Part shown: in pieces, positions 50,751-60,070 of the stretch
How the letters are laid out: each line of letters opens with the position of its first letter
How positions within the stretch are numbered: position 1 is the stretch's first letter
NCBI RefSeq assembly: GCF_017355855.1
Contig: NZ_JAFEWD010000001.1
Location: 682,001 to 746,000 of the forward strand
DNA from: Pedobacter sp. SYSU D00535
GTDB taxonomy: Bacteria > Bacteroidota > Bacteroidia > Sphingobacteriales > Sphingobacteriaceae
Direction of reading: 5' to 3'
Length of the DNA stretch: 64,000 bases
Translations under genes and position numbers: made by a program
The notes under the pieces: model-generated
Seen by the model: only the letters and a program-made list of their open reading frames with translations
What the model was told of the DNA's origin: nothing
Databases searched by the model: none

Positions 50751-51827
50751 ATGAAGTGCAAATTCTATTTCCTCACCTGCCTTTTGGCCATGCTTTGCTT
50801 TACTACTTTTGGCCAGGAAGATCGGGGATATAAAGTTTACCAGTTCCCGGCCAATATGATCCCTAAGATTGACGGAAAGACGGACGATTGGGATTCTTTC
50901 CCTAAGGAATACATAGTAGGTACAGATCAATTATGGGACGATTCCGGAAAATATCCTAAAACGGATCCTAAAAACCTGGATGTTAAAGTCAAAGTTGCCT
51001 GGGTAAAAGGTCTCAACCGGCTCTATTTTCTCTATGAAGCTTATGACAATTACTGGGACTTTAGCTTACCTGGTTTGCATAATGATATTTTTGAAATAGT
51101 GATTGATGGCGATTTGTCGGGCGGACCTTTCATCGAAGAGCAGCATCCTAACCAAAGCCTGAACCGCTGGGAGACTTATTTTGCATATCACGGCGTACAC
51201 GCTCAGAATTATCACATTTTCACTCCGGCTGTTGGTAAAGACTGGGCTTTGGCCTGGGGAAGTCAACCCTGGATAAAAAACCTCCCCTATTCCAATATCG
51301 CCTATTCCTATGATTTTAAAGCGGGGGAATCAGGAAAACTGATCGCGGAGTTTTGGATCACTCCATTTGATTATGCTGGTGCAGAAGGGCCGATAAGAGC
51401 GGTTGAATCCGTATTGTACGACAACAAAAAAATCGGGCTTACCTGGGCGGTGATCGACTACGATGACGTGAAGGATGAAACGGTTAAAGGATTCTGGAAT
51501 CTCTCAAAACACCACAAAATGTACGGCAATTCAAGTCTCGGAACTATTTTTACACTGCTGCCGCTGGAGGAAAAATACCTTAAGCCGTTCGAAGCAAGGT
51601 GGTCGTTTATAGTTACAGACATGGCCAAAAGAGAAGTGACATTTAAAGATCAAAGCCGGGGAAAAATCACGAAATGGCATTGGGACTTTGGGGACGGCAC
51701 TTCCTCTAGCGAGCAAAATCCCGTCCATCGCTATAAAAATCCGGGGAAATACCTTGTAGTGCTTGACGTCGAAGGACCAGACGGGAAAGCGCGTTGGGCT
51801 AATCAATGGGACGTAGCCGTAAAATGA
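50751..51827 (+). CDS. Exported CBM9-like and PKD domain protein
   Basis: The 358-residue protein has a signal peptide (about residues 1-20, ending TFGQ), then a carbohydrate-binding-family-9-like domain with IDGKTDDWDSFP near residue 40 and KGLNRLYFLYEAYDNYW near residue 85, and a C-terminal PKD domain with WHWDFGDGTSSSEQNPVHRY near residue 303. These features suggest surface binding to a polysaccharide. It converges with the GH28 gene. I start at ATG 50751 rather than the TTG at 50748. Confidence 0.85.
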   Translation: MKCKFYFLTCLLAMLCFTTFGQEDRGYKVYQFPANMIPKIDGKTDDWDSFPKEYIVGTDQLWDDSGKYPKTDPKNLDVKVKVAWVKGLNRLYFLYEAYDNYWDFSLPGLHNDIFEIVIDGDLSGGPFIEEQHPNQSLNRWETYFAYHGVHAQNYHIFTPAVGKDWALAWGSQPWIKNLPYSNIAYSYDFKAGESGKLIAEFWITPFDYAGAEGPIRAVESVLYDNKKIGLTWAVIDYDDVKDETVKGFWNLSKHHKMYGNSSLGTIFTLLPLEEKYLKPFEARWSFIVTDMAKREVTFKDQSRGKITKWHWDFGDGTSSSEQNPVHRYKNPGKYLVVLDVEGPDGKARWANQWDVAVK

Positions 51828-51976
51828 AGGGCCAGCAGGTACTGGGATGCCATTGCTTGATGCCGGTCTATCTCTGAATCCACTTCAAAGATTAGACTAA
51901 TTTGAACAGCAGCTTCTCGATGGTGCCAAAAATTGTGCACTGCGAAGCTTTTCTCCTAGTATCGGAAACCAGGACG

Positions 51977-53224
51977 TTACTGTACGTTATTTTTTGTAAT
52001 TTTTTCTCCTATTACGCCTTTTATCACCAGCCCCCGCAGATCCACATTTCTTGCGTGCTCAATCGTCAAACCTCGTTGAGCAGATACTTCGCAGTTTTTA
52101 AATGTTATTCCCTCAATGGGACTTCCTTCCAGGCCTTTCATGTTTCCAACGCTTCGTGCAGTTCCCTTCACATTTATTATCCTGACGTTTCTTACTACAG
52201 GCAACACCTTAGCCGCCGGCTTGGGATTTACCATTCTCCAGGCCATATTGAACTCGACGGCCTGCCTCGTATCCCGAATTACGAGGTTTTTATAAGTAAT
52301 GTTTTCTACTACACCTCCCCTGCTTGGTTGTGATTTAAATCGAATCGGAGCCCAGTTCCCGGCTTCAAACAGACAGTTTCTTACCACTACGTTCCTTATA
52401 CCGCCCGAGGTTTCACTACCCATAGCCACGCCTCCGTGACCATAACCAAACCGGCATTTTTCAATAAGTATATCCTCGCTAGGGCGATTCACTCTTAAAC
52501 CATCTTCATCTTTTCCAGACTTAATAGATATGCAATCGTCGTTAACATCAATATCGCAGCCCCTGATCAGAATATCCTTGCTTGAATCGATGTCGATACC
52601 GTCTGAACTAGGAATATTGTGCTCAGCGGTAATTTTCAGATTATTTATTTTAACATTATTGCTGTATAAAACGAACAATCCCCATGAAGCCTGATTGTTC
52701 AAATGAAGGCCTTCAACCAGTACGTTTTTACAATTCTGAATGCCGATTAGTCTCGGTCTTCCAAATCGAACACCAGTGGTTTGCGTCTGACTCCTGCCTC
52801 TCGCTGTCCACAAATCGCCCGAACCATCAATTGTACCTTTGCCACTGATTTTGAAATTGCTGAGGTCTATAGCATTTAATAAACAAGCAGTCCACTTCTT
52901 CTCCTCACCTTCCCAGCGAGTATTCACCTGCGGATAATCCTCCGGGTTTATGGATCCCTTCAGCACTGCCCCGTTTTGTAAAAATAGATCCACATCGGCT
53001 TTAAGAAATAGCGAGCCACTAATAAATGTACCAGAGGGGACAACAACCGATCCGCCTCCATCCTTGCTGCACTTGTCTATAGCATTTTGAATAGCCACAG
53101 TGTTCAGCGTCTGCCCATCTCCCTTCGCCCCGAAATCCAGGATGTTATACTGTTTATCCTTTGCTATTCCTGTCAGGTGAAGGCTTATCAGTAGAAGACA
53201 AGCGAGTACGATACCCTTTTTCAT
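51977..53224 (-). CDS. GH28 polygalacturonase-like enzyme
   Basis: The 415-residue protein has a signal peptide (about residues 1-21) and a right-handed beta-helix with the GH28 catalytic pattern: SSDGIDIDSS (for NTDG) near residue 205, NDDCISIKSGKDEDG near residue 227 with the Asp pair, GHGGVAMGSETSGG near residue 260, and RFKSQPSRGG near residue 300. GH28 enzymes hydrolyse polygalacturonan and related pectin. It is single; the island at the left of the window contains no other pectin enzyme. Confidence 0.92.
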   Translation of the reverse strand: MKKGIVLACLLLISLHLTGIAKDKQYNILDFGAKGDGQTLNTVAIQNAIDKCSKDGGGSVVVPSGTFISGSLFLKADVDLFLQNGAVLKGSINPEDYPQVNTRWEGEEKKWTACLLNAIDLSNFKISGKGTIDGSGDLWTARGRSQTQTTGVRFGRPRLIGIQNCKNVLVEGLHLNNQASWGLFVLYSNNVKINNLKITAEHNIPSSDGIDIDSSKDILIRGCDIDVNDDCISIKSGKDEDGLRVNRPSEDILIEKCRFGYGHGGVAMGSETSGGIRNVVVRNCLFEAGNWAPIRFKSQPSRGGVVENITYKNLVIRDTRQAVEFNMAWRMVNPKPAAKVLPVVRNVRIINVKGTARSVGNMKGLEGSPIEGITFKNCEVSAQRGLTIEHARNVDLRGLVIKGVIGEKITKNNVQ

Positions 53225-53385
53225 AATTTTATTAGACCGAGCAATAGGGTCATCCCTTCCCGGAAGTTCGTTAAGCCGTTTGTTGATTCAGCTGCAAATT
53301 AGGACTTTGCCCAAGCCTACAATTCAAACAGTGTCGATGCAACGGAGATGTTACTCTCAAAAGGAGTGAAGTCTACTAAACGGCC

Positions 53386-53844
53386 TTAGATCATGCGCTG
53401 CAATTCACGCTCCAACTTATCGAAATTCTCCTCGTTTTTTTTGACAACGAACTTTTTCAATTTTTCACACTCTTCTTTCGAGTCAAAGACCATTCTAAAA
53501 GTTAAGTGGGTGCTATTATCCGAAAGCTCATCAAAAAGAGCAGCAACACGAAAAAGCGGCGGCGAATGACGTTTCCAATAAATCAGCTTAGGTTCATCAA
53601 TTACTATAAATTCACATTCGTTTGGATAATTTCCTTTCTCCGGTCCATGCATCACGAACTTCCATTTTCCTCCCGGACGGAAATCAAATTCACTAAAAGT
53701 GTTGGTAAATCCGTTGGGTCCCCACCAATTCTTCAAGTGATTGGGATTAGACCAGGCTGAAAAAACAAGGCTCCTCGGAAACTTTAAAGTCCTTCTAGTG
53801 ATGATCTCCAGGTCTGCGTCTATTATTGGAAGGCTTGTATTCAT
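53386..53844 (-). CDS. SRPBCC/AHSA1-like START-fold protein
   Basis: The 152-residue protein has the AHSA1 pattern: RRTLKFPRSLVFSAWSNPNHLKNWWGP near residue 16, FDFRPGGKWKFVMHGPEKG near residue 54, and EECEKLKKFVVKKNEENFDKLE near the end. These proteins bind hydrophobic ligands in a cavity or stimulate Hsp90. It is a single gene. Confidence 0.9.
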   Translation of the reverse strand: MNTSLPIIDADLEIITRRTLKFPRSLVFSAWSNPNHLKNWWGPNGFTNTFSEFDFRPGGKWKFVMHGPEKGNYPNECEFIVIDEPKLIYWKRHSPPLFRVAALFDELSDNSTHLTFRMVFDSKEECEKLKKFVVKKNEENFDKLERELQRMI

Positions 53845-54013
53845 CTTTTATCGTTTTAGTAGCCAGAGCTTAGTGATGGACGCGAAAACGGGCGTATCGA
53901 AGTGCCGTGTACCCGCAACTTTGTTAAAAGTAAAAAATTCCGGGAAGTTGCACAGCTATTATTGCAAAACTAGAAGGGGCAAGCTCGATACGATGCTGGG
54001 AAATTAACGGACA

Positions 54014-54047
54014 CAAAAAAACCCGCAAAACGGTTATTTTGCGGGTT
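54014..54047 (-). terminator. Rho-independent terminator of the tRNA operon
   Basis: A perfect 11-bp stem (AACCCGCAAAA at 54020-54030 with TTTTGCGGGTT at 54037-54047) and a 6-base loop are followed on the minus strand by T7, 25 bases after the last tRNA. Confidence 0.9.
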
Positions 54048-54071
54048 ACTTGACCTATTGGCTTTTCTAAG

Positions 54072-54145
54072 TCGGGGTGGCAGGATTCGAACCTACGACC
54101 TCCACATCCCAAATGTGGCGCGATACCGGGCTACGCTACACCCCG
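54072..54145 (-). tRNA. tRNA-Pro (UGG), copy 2
   Basis: The 74-base cloverleaf has a CGGGGTG/CACCCCG acceptor stem, the anticodon TGG in the loop TTTGGGA, a TTCGAAT T-loop and discriminator A. The sequence 54071-54154 is identical to 54180-54263, so this is a recent tandem copy of the other tRNA-Pro. CCA is not encoded. Confidence 0.97.
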
Positions 54146-54180
54146 ATCGGTATCATTTTTAAACTGGAAGATTTTACTTG

Positions 54181-54254
54181 TCGGGGTGGCAGGATTCGAA
54201 CCTACGACCTCCACATCCCAAATGTGGCGCGATACCGGGCTACGCTACACCCCG
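54181..54254 (-). tRNA. tRNA-Pro (UGG), copy 1
   Basis: Identical in sequence to the copy at 54072-54145, with the same anticodon TGG and acceptor stem. It lies 109 bases upstream of that copy in transcription order. CCA is not encoded. Confidence 0.97.
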
Positions 54255-54338
54255 ATCGGTATCTTTTCTTTCGTTCCTGAAAGGGCTGCAAAGGTATAAC
54301 TTTCGCCTGCAATGAGAAACATTTTTGAAGTTTTTTTT

Positions 54339-54426
<88 letters not shown>

Positions 54427-54502
54427 TTATTCTTCAAACTTACCTGAGGTAAGTATAAATCGTCCGTTTTTTTAAAGAACCACCCGTTTTTTTTCGGGTC
54501 TG

Positions 54503-54531
54503 CAAATATAGTAATTCAACCTTCCCTTCAA
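54503..54531 (-). promoter_or_regulatory. Promoter of the Ser-Pro-Pro tRNA operon
   Basis: The minus strand has TATATTTG (54510-54503) as -7 and TTG (54531-54529) as -33 with an 18-base spacer, a full Bacteroidota promoter. It sits 77 bases upstream of the tRNA-Ser, with a small ACCCG/CGGGT hairpin in the leader. Confidence 0.65.
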
Positions 54532-54548
54532 AAAAAAAATTCGAATTT

Positions 54549-56624
54549 CTATACCTGGTAGTCTATGCGCACATGATAGATGCTCATTAACATGCTTTTA
54601 AATATCTGACGGATAATCGCAACGTCTTTCAGGGTGATATTACTGTTATTTAGCTGCCCCTGATCCAGCTTGTAGTCTATAATCCTGTCTACCAAGGCAC
54701 TAATGCTCTTGGCATCGGGCTCCTTCAAACTTCTGGACGCCGCTTCAACCGAATCTGCCAGCATCAGGACGCCTGTTTCCTTCGAGAAAGGAATGGGCCC
54801 AGGATATCTGAAAATATTTTCATCTACGAACTTTTCAGGGAAGTTTTTCAGGAAAGACTGGTAGAAATAATCCATCCGGGTGTTCCCGTGGTGGGTGCGA
54901 ATAAAGTCGATCACGATCTCCGGAAGGTTATTTCTCCGGGCGATCTCTACCCCTTTATTGACATGACGAATAATAATTTGCGCACTGTCCTGGTATGACA
55001 GGGAATCGTGGGGATTTGACCCTTTATTCTGATTTTCGATAAAATACTGGGGATTCTCCATCTTCCCGATGTCGTGATATAGCGCCCCGGCCCGGACCAA
55101 AAGACCGTTCCCTCCGATATTATAAATTGCCGCTTCGGCAAGGTTGGCAACCTGAAGAGAGTGCTGGAAAGTTCCTGGAGCTTTGTAAGACAGCTCCCTC
55201 AAAAGCTTCGCATTGGTATTCGTTATTTCCATGAGGGTCACCTCAGAGGTGATCCCAAACATGCGTTCGAATGCATAGATCAAAGGATAAGCCAATAGCG
55301 AAAGCAGTACGCTAAAGATGAAAGGCACAAAATTCAGCCAGTCAATCTCGCTTATCGAGCCATTTCTGATCAGTGAAATCCCAAGAAAGGCAACAAAATA
55401 ATTAGTAAGAATCAGCAAGGCAGAAATAAGAAACTGCTCCCTTTTTACCAAATTCTTAATGCTGTAGATTGCGACCATCCCGGCCGTCACCTGAAGAAAG
55501 GTGAATTCAAAACTATTAGGCACGAAAAAGCCAGCTATCAGTACTACCAGCAAATGGATATTAAGCGCCAGGCGCGTATCGAAGAGTATCCGAATGATGA
55601 TGGGAACAATAGCGTAGGGAATAAAATAAACGTTAGGAATTTTAAACTTCAGCGCCATTGAAAGGGTAACAAGCATAACCGTGATGATGATCAGAATGAG
55701 TGACAGCTTGCGGTTGTCGTCAAAAATATCTCTCCTGAATAGCCGTAAGAAGACCATCAGCAACGTAATCACCAATCCCCCCAACAATAACTGGCCAAAA
55801 AAAACTAACCTTTTATCCCCTCTTATACTTGCATCCTTTTCATACGTATTTTTCAAAGACAGGAGCTTCTGGTTAATCTCCGGGGTTACAATACCGCTGT
55901 TCCTGACTATCAATTCTCCCTTCTGCACCATCCCCCGTGTGGGCGATATATTGCGCAAGGCTTCTTCCTCCAGTTTCTCCGATAAGCGTTCATCATAAAT
56001 GTAATTCTGCTTTATCCGATCCCTGACCAACTCGTACAGCCAGGCTTTATTCTCCATTTCGCTGCGTTCAATTACCTCTTCTGCGTGCTCATAGGCTGAT
56101 TCCAGGGTAAAGACAGTGACTGTATTTAGCTGCCTGGCAACATTCTCTGTTATCAGATTGAAGTTATAATTCGGCCCGTTCAGCTCGTATTTCTTACTTT
56201 TGGACATCACGCCCCGCGTATAGATCTCGCTTAACAATCGTGCTCCTAACTCCTTATGAGCCTGCTTCTGTCGCTCGGAACCTCGATTCAACCCGGTCCA
56301 TTTAATATCGAAATCAGCCAGGAAGGCTTGTATTTCATCCTCCGCAATTTCCAGGTCGTTTTGATAGATAGGCAGCACCGACTTCAATACCTCAGCCCGG
56401 TCCTTTTCAAGCTCGGAGGGTGTTTTTTCGATCGCAAAACTGAAAGGAGCAATCAGATCCTCGTTCATCCACAGCTTCCCTTTCTCAAACTCATATTTAA
56501 ACCGTGCTTGCTTTGGTAGAAACAGCGTCACCACAACTACGCAGAGCACCATCATGATATATTTGAGCGAGGTAGAGTATCGTCGGTATAAAACCAGGTG
56601 AGATTTTTTTTTGAAATTAGCCAC
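54549..56624 (-). CDS. 7TM-HD phosphodiesterase, PgpH-like
   Basis: The 691-residue protein has a membrane helix near residues 22-42, a long extracytoplasmic 7TMR-HDED part (about 43-280), seven membrane helices (about 285-455) and a cytoplasmic HD domain with ALYHDIGKMENPQYFIENQ near residue 512 and a later RTHHGNTRMDYFY. In Listeria the family member PgpH hydrolyses c-di-AMP. No c-di-AMP synthase is in the window. A candidate -7 at 56643-56650 lies upstream. Confidence 0.92.
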   Translation of the reverse strand: MANFKKKSHLVLYRRYSTSLKYIMMVLCVVVVTLFLPKQARFKYEFEKGKLWMNEDLIAPFSFAIEKTPSELEKDRAEVLKSVLPIYQNDLEIAEDEIQAFLADFDIKWTGLNRGSERQKQAHKELGARLLSEIYTRGVMSKSKKYELNGPNYNFNLITENVARQLNTVTVFTLESAYEHAEEVIERSEMENKAWLYELVRDRIKQNYIYDERLSEKLEEEALRNISPTRGMVQKGELIVRNSGIVTPEINQKLLSLKNTYEKDASIRGDKRLVFFGQLLLGGLVITLLMVFLRLFRRDIFDDNRKLSLILIIITVMLVTLSMALKFKIPNVYFIPYAIVPIIIRILFDTRLALNIHLLVVLIAGFFVPNSFEFTFLQVTAGMVAIYSIKNLVKREQFLISALLILTNYFVAFLGISLIRNGSISEIDWLNFVPFIFSVLLSLLAYPLIYAFERMFGITSEVTLMEITNTNAKLLRELSYKAPGTFQHSLQVANLAEAAIYNIGGNGLLVRAGALYHDIGKMENPQYFIENQNKGSNPHDSLSYQDSAQIIIRHVNKGVEIARRNNLPEIVIDFIRTHHGNTRMDYFYQSFLKNFPEKFVDENIFRYPGPIPFSKETGVLMLADSVEAASRSLKEPDAKSISALVDRIIDYKLDQGQLNNSNITLKDVAIIRQIFKSMLMSIYHVRIDYQV

Positions 56625-56642
56625 TTCGTTTCCTTATGTGCT

Positions 56643-56650
56643 CAAAAATA
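56643..56650 (-). promoter_or_regulatory. Candidate -7 element of the PgpH-like gene
   Basis: The minus strand reads TATTTTTG, matching TAnnTTTG, 19 bases before the ATG at 56624. Confidence 0.45.
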
Positions 56651-56877
56651 AGTAAGTTTTCCTAAACGCTGCCCGAATAAAAAATGTCGGTGTAACCGTA
56701 GCCAACGCTTCTTCGTTAAACGGTAACCTCGCTGCCTTGCCTGATAGCTGCATATGAAAGACCACAGAAGCAAAGTATCTATTAGAAAAACGAAGGCCGA
56801 GCCCAGACTCAACAGGATAATTATTTGAGGAATATATATTTAAACCTTCAAAGCTTCGTTATCAGAAAATACACGGT

Positions 56878-57792
56878 ATGTCGAAAAAAGCATTTTTAAC
56901 TCTTTCTTCCATTTTTTTCATTTTCTTTTCTGTCCGGGCTCAAAATCCCGCAGGCAGACAGCAATTACTGGTCCTTCAGGATTCGCTTAAATCCTTAAGC
57001 TATCAGGTGATCAACAACCCGAATGAGCCGGAGCGCTACAATGCCAGTTTTTCAATGATTAAAACGTTGGTAACAGCACTGAAAGTACCCAATTCTTTTT
57101 CCTTTGGTTTTGATTCTTTGCAAACGATCTCCATTCAGACATCACCCGACAGGAAGTTCCGCATTTTCTCCTGGCATGTAATGAATAATGATGGCAGCTA
57201 CCGTTATTACGGAACAATACAAATGAACACGCCGGGACAGGGCTTAAAGATGTTCCCCTTGGTAGACCATTCTCCGATCATCAAAAATCCTCAGGATACA
57301 ATCACGACGAACGACAAATGGTATGGGGCACAGTACTATAAGATCATCCCGGTAACACACAACGTTCAAACACCTTACTACGTTCTGCTTGGCTGGAAAG
57401 GAAATACTGTAAAGTCGACTAAGAAAGTGATAGATGTACTTTATTTCAAAGATAATAAGGCCTATTTCGGAATGCCGGTTTTTGAAGGCGATAAGGAACG
57501 GGTAGGGAAAAAGCGTATCATTTTCGAATACAACCGACAGGTTTCTATGGTGTTGAACTATTTGCCAAAGGAGAATACCATCGTATTCGACCACCTGGCT
57601 GCTCCCGATCCAAAACTGAAAGACAAATTTGAGCTGTTTGGACCAGATATGTCTTACGATGGCTATAAATTAAGTGGCGGAAAGTGGAAGTTTATTGAAG
57701 ACCTCGAGCTCAAGAATGACCCGAGCGCTACAGACGATCTTTTCAACGATCCTAAAAAACCAGCAAAAGGTGTGGTAAATAAGTTGAAATAA
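56878..57792 (+). CDS. Exported protein of unknown function (304 residues)
   Basis: The protein has a signal peptide (about residues 1-21, ending VRAQ) and an apparently all-beta body with DRKFRIFSWHVMNNDGSYRYYGTIQM near residue 97 and PYYVLLGWKGNTVKSTKKVIDVLYF near residue 166. No known motif is recognised. It lies 100 bases before the DPP4-like gene on the same strand but probably has a separate transcript. Confidence 0.7.
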   Translation: MSKKAFLTLSSIFFIFFSVRAQNPAGRQQLLVLQDSLKSLSYQVINNPNEPERYNASFSMIKTLVTALKVPNSFSFGFDSLQTISIQTSPDRKFRIFSWHVMNNDGSYRYYGTIQMNTPGQGLKMFPLVDHSPIIKNPQDTITTNDKWYGAQYYKIIPVTHNVQTPYYVLLGWKGNTVKSTKKVIDVLYFKDNKAYFGMPVFEGDKERVGKKRIIFEYNRQVSMVLNYLPKENTIVFDHLAAPDPKLKDKFELFGPDMSYDGYKLSGGKWKFIEDLELKNDPSATDDLFNDPKKPAKGVVNKLK

Positions 57793-57844
57793 CCTGAAAA
57801 GATTTTACTTTTACAGGCATCAACACATTAATTATTTCGCGGCA

Positions 57845-57873
57845 AGTCTTAAATTCATTTCCTTTTTAAGACT
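57845..57873. promoter_or_regulatory. Inverted repeat upstream of the peptidase-transporter operon
   Basis: AGTCTTAAA at 57845-57853 and TTTAAGACT at 57865-57873 form a perfect 9-bp inverted repeat with an 11-base spacer, 20 bases before the ATG at 57893. It may be an operator or a leader hairpin. Confidence 0.35.
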
Positions 57874-57892
57874 AACCTTCTGTAAGAGAAAA

Positions 57893-60070
57893 ATGAGAAA
57901 GCTCCTCTTCTTATTATTTACCACGATGAGTGCGTATGCTCAGAGCGGTAAAGAAATCACTATTGAGACGATATTTCGGGACAGAGCCTTTAACCAGCGT
58001 CTTGTTTATGGCTTAAACTCCATGAATGACGGAAAGAGTTATGCATCTATTACCCGTGATCCGAACACTGGTTTGCTGATAGCAGTTCAAAACAACTACA
58101 GTGATGGCAAAACTAATCGAGTGCTTTTTTCTGAGAAAGATCTGATTTTTCAGGGGGACACGCTTCCGATTAGTACCGAGTTTAGCCCAGATGAACGAAA
58201 AGTTTTGTTGGCACAGGACGAAGAGCCGATTTATCGCCATTCTACCAAGGCAAATTACTTCGTCTATGACCTTGCAACAAAAAAAATCCTTCCTGTTTCG
58301 GCTAAAGGCAAACAGTCATTCGCCAGCTTCTCCCCTGATGCCACTAAAGTTGCATTCGTGCGAGACAACAATCTTTTTATTAAAGACCTGGCCAAGGGTG
58401 AGGAAAAACAGATCACGTTTGACGGAAAGAAGAACAGCATTATCAATGGGCAGTCAGACTGGGTTTATGAAGAAGAATTCGCTTTCGCGAAAGCATTTGC
58501 TTGGAGCCCCGATGGGAAGAGAATCAGCTTTTATAAGTTCAACGAATCGGAAGTGCCCGAGTATTCCATGACCATTTTCGAGTCCCTTTACCCTGCCGAG
58601 TATAAATACAAGTACCCGAAAGCTGGTGAAAAAAACTCGGAAGTAAGTATTCACATCTACAACCTTCAAGATGGAACAACTAAAGCTGTTAATGTTGGAA
58701 CTGTTAAGGATCAATACATCCCGAGGGTGAAATGGACAGCTGACCCTACAAAACTGTGTGTTCTTCGGATGAACCGGCACCAAAATACGCTGGATTATCT
58801 TATTGCCGATGCTGCCACTGGTGCTGCAACAGTTATCCTGACTGAAAAAGACAAGTACTATATCGATATTGAGAAAGAGCGACTTACATTTCTCAAAAAT
58901 CAAAAAGAGTTTGTGAATGTGAGTGAGCGAGATGGATTCAACCATATTTACCTCTATGATCTGAACGGAAAGATCAAAAAACAGATTACTAAAGGTAATT
59001 GGGAAGTAACGGAGGTGTACGGCATCGACGAAAACCGCGGACGCATCTACTACCAATCCACAGAACCTTCTCCTCTTAAACGGAATGTTTACTCCGTCAC
59101 GTTGAATGGTTCAGACAAACAAACTCTGGCTGGAATCCAGGGAACTAACAAGGCCGACTTCAGCGCAGACTTCAGTTATTTTATATTGGAAAATTCCACC
59201 GCCAATTCTCCAGCTGTTATTACACTGCATGATCATTCGGGCAAGCAAATCCGCGTACTCGAAGATAATGCCCGACTCAGGCAAACGCTTAAAAATTTCA
59301 GCATTCCAACAACAGAGTTCTTTAGCTTCAAAACTTCAGAAGGAGTGAGTTTGAACGGATATATGATTAAGCCGAACAACTTTAATCCCACTAAAAAATA
59401 CCCTGTACTATTGTATGTATATGGAGGACCTGGAAGCCAGATGGTTGCAGATGCCTGGGGTGGAACAAGGATGTTCTGGTTTCATATGCTCGCTCAGAAA
59501 GGATATATAGTGGCCTGCGTAGACAACCGGGGGACTGGTTTTCGTGGGGCGGAATTCCAGAAAATGACCTACAAGCAACTTGGTAAGTATGAAACCATAG
59601 ATCAGATTGAGGCAGGCAAATGGTTTGCGCGCCAAAGTTTCGTAGATCCTTCACGAATTGGAATTTGGGGATGGAGCTATGGTGGCTACATGGCTTCTCT
59701 AGGCATTACCAAGGGGGCAGATGTATTTAAAATGGCAATGGCAGTTGCACCTGTAACCACCTGGCGGTTTTACGACACCATCTATACAGAAAGGTATCTG
59801 CAAACACCGCAGGAAAACCCTGAGGGCTACGACCAGAACTCGCCGCTAAACTTTGCCCACCGGTTAAAAGGTAAATTCCTGCTGGTTCATGGAACGGGCG
59901 ATGACAATGTCCATTTCCAAAACAGTGTGATGTTATCAGAAGCACTCATTCAAGCGAACAAAGATTTCGAACAAGCCTATTACCCCAATAAGAACCATGG
60001 CATTTACGGTGGAAACACAACCATCCACCTTTATAGGAAGCTAACTGACTTTGTAATAGATAACTTATAA
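57893..60070 (+). CDS. S9 family dipeptidyl peptidase IV-like protein
   Basis: The 725-residue protein has a signal peptide (about residues 1-17), an N-terminal beta-propeller (about 35-480) and the alpha/beta-hydrolase catalytic domain with Ser595 in GWSYGGY, Asp in GTGDDNVHF (670-671) and His702 in NKNHGIYGG. The double-Glu YEEEFAF motif near residue 195 is what DPP4 enzymes use to bind the free N-terminus. It releases Xaa-Pro dipeptides. Its stop overlaps the first POT gene as TAATG, so products are likely imported directly. Confidence 0.94.
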   Translation: MRKLLFLLFTTMSAYAQSGKEITIETIFRDRAFNQRLVYGLNSMNDGKSYASITRDPNTGLLIAVQNNYSDGKTNRVLFSEKDLIFQGDTLPISTEFSPDERKVLLAQDEEPIYRHSTKANYFVYDLATKKILPVSAKGKQSFASFSPDATKVAFVRDNNLFIKDLAKGEEKQITFDGKKNSIINGQSDWVYEEEFAFAKAFAWSPDGKRISFYKFNESEVPEYSMTIFESLYPAEYKYKYPKAGEKNSEVSIHIYNLQDGTTKAVNVGTVKDQYIPRVKWTADPTKLCVLRMNRHQNTLDYLIADAATGAATVILTEKDKYYIDIEKERLTFLKNQKEFVNVSERDGFNHIYLYDLNGKIKKQITKGNWEVTEVYGIDENRGRIYYQSTEPSPLKRNVYSVTLNGSDKQTLAGIQGTNKADFSADFSYFILENSTANSPAVITLHDHSGKQIRVLEDNARLRQTLKNFSIPTTEFFSFKTSEGVSLNGYMIKPNNFNPTKKYPVLLYVYGGPGSQMVADAWGGTRMFWFHMLAQKGYIVACVDNRGTGFRGAEFQKMTYKQLGKYETIDQIEAGKWFARQSFVDPSRIGIWGWSYGGYMASLGITKGADVFKMAMAVAPVTTWRFYDTIYTERYLQTPQENPEGYDQNSPLNFAHRLKGKFLLVHGTGDDNVHFQNSVMLSEALIQANKDFEQAYYPNKNHGIYGGNTTIHLYRKLTDFVIDNL

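Noticed and set aside
58454-59056. 200-residue open frame on the minus strand
   Set aside because: It lies entirely antisense to the DPP4-like peptidase, whose propeller domain is well conserved there; composition is that of a shadow frame.
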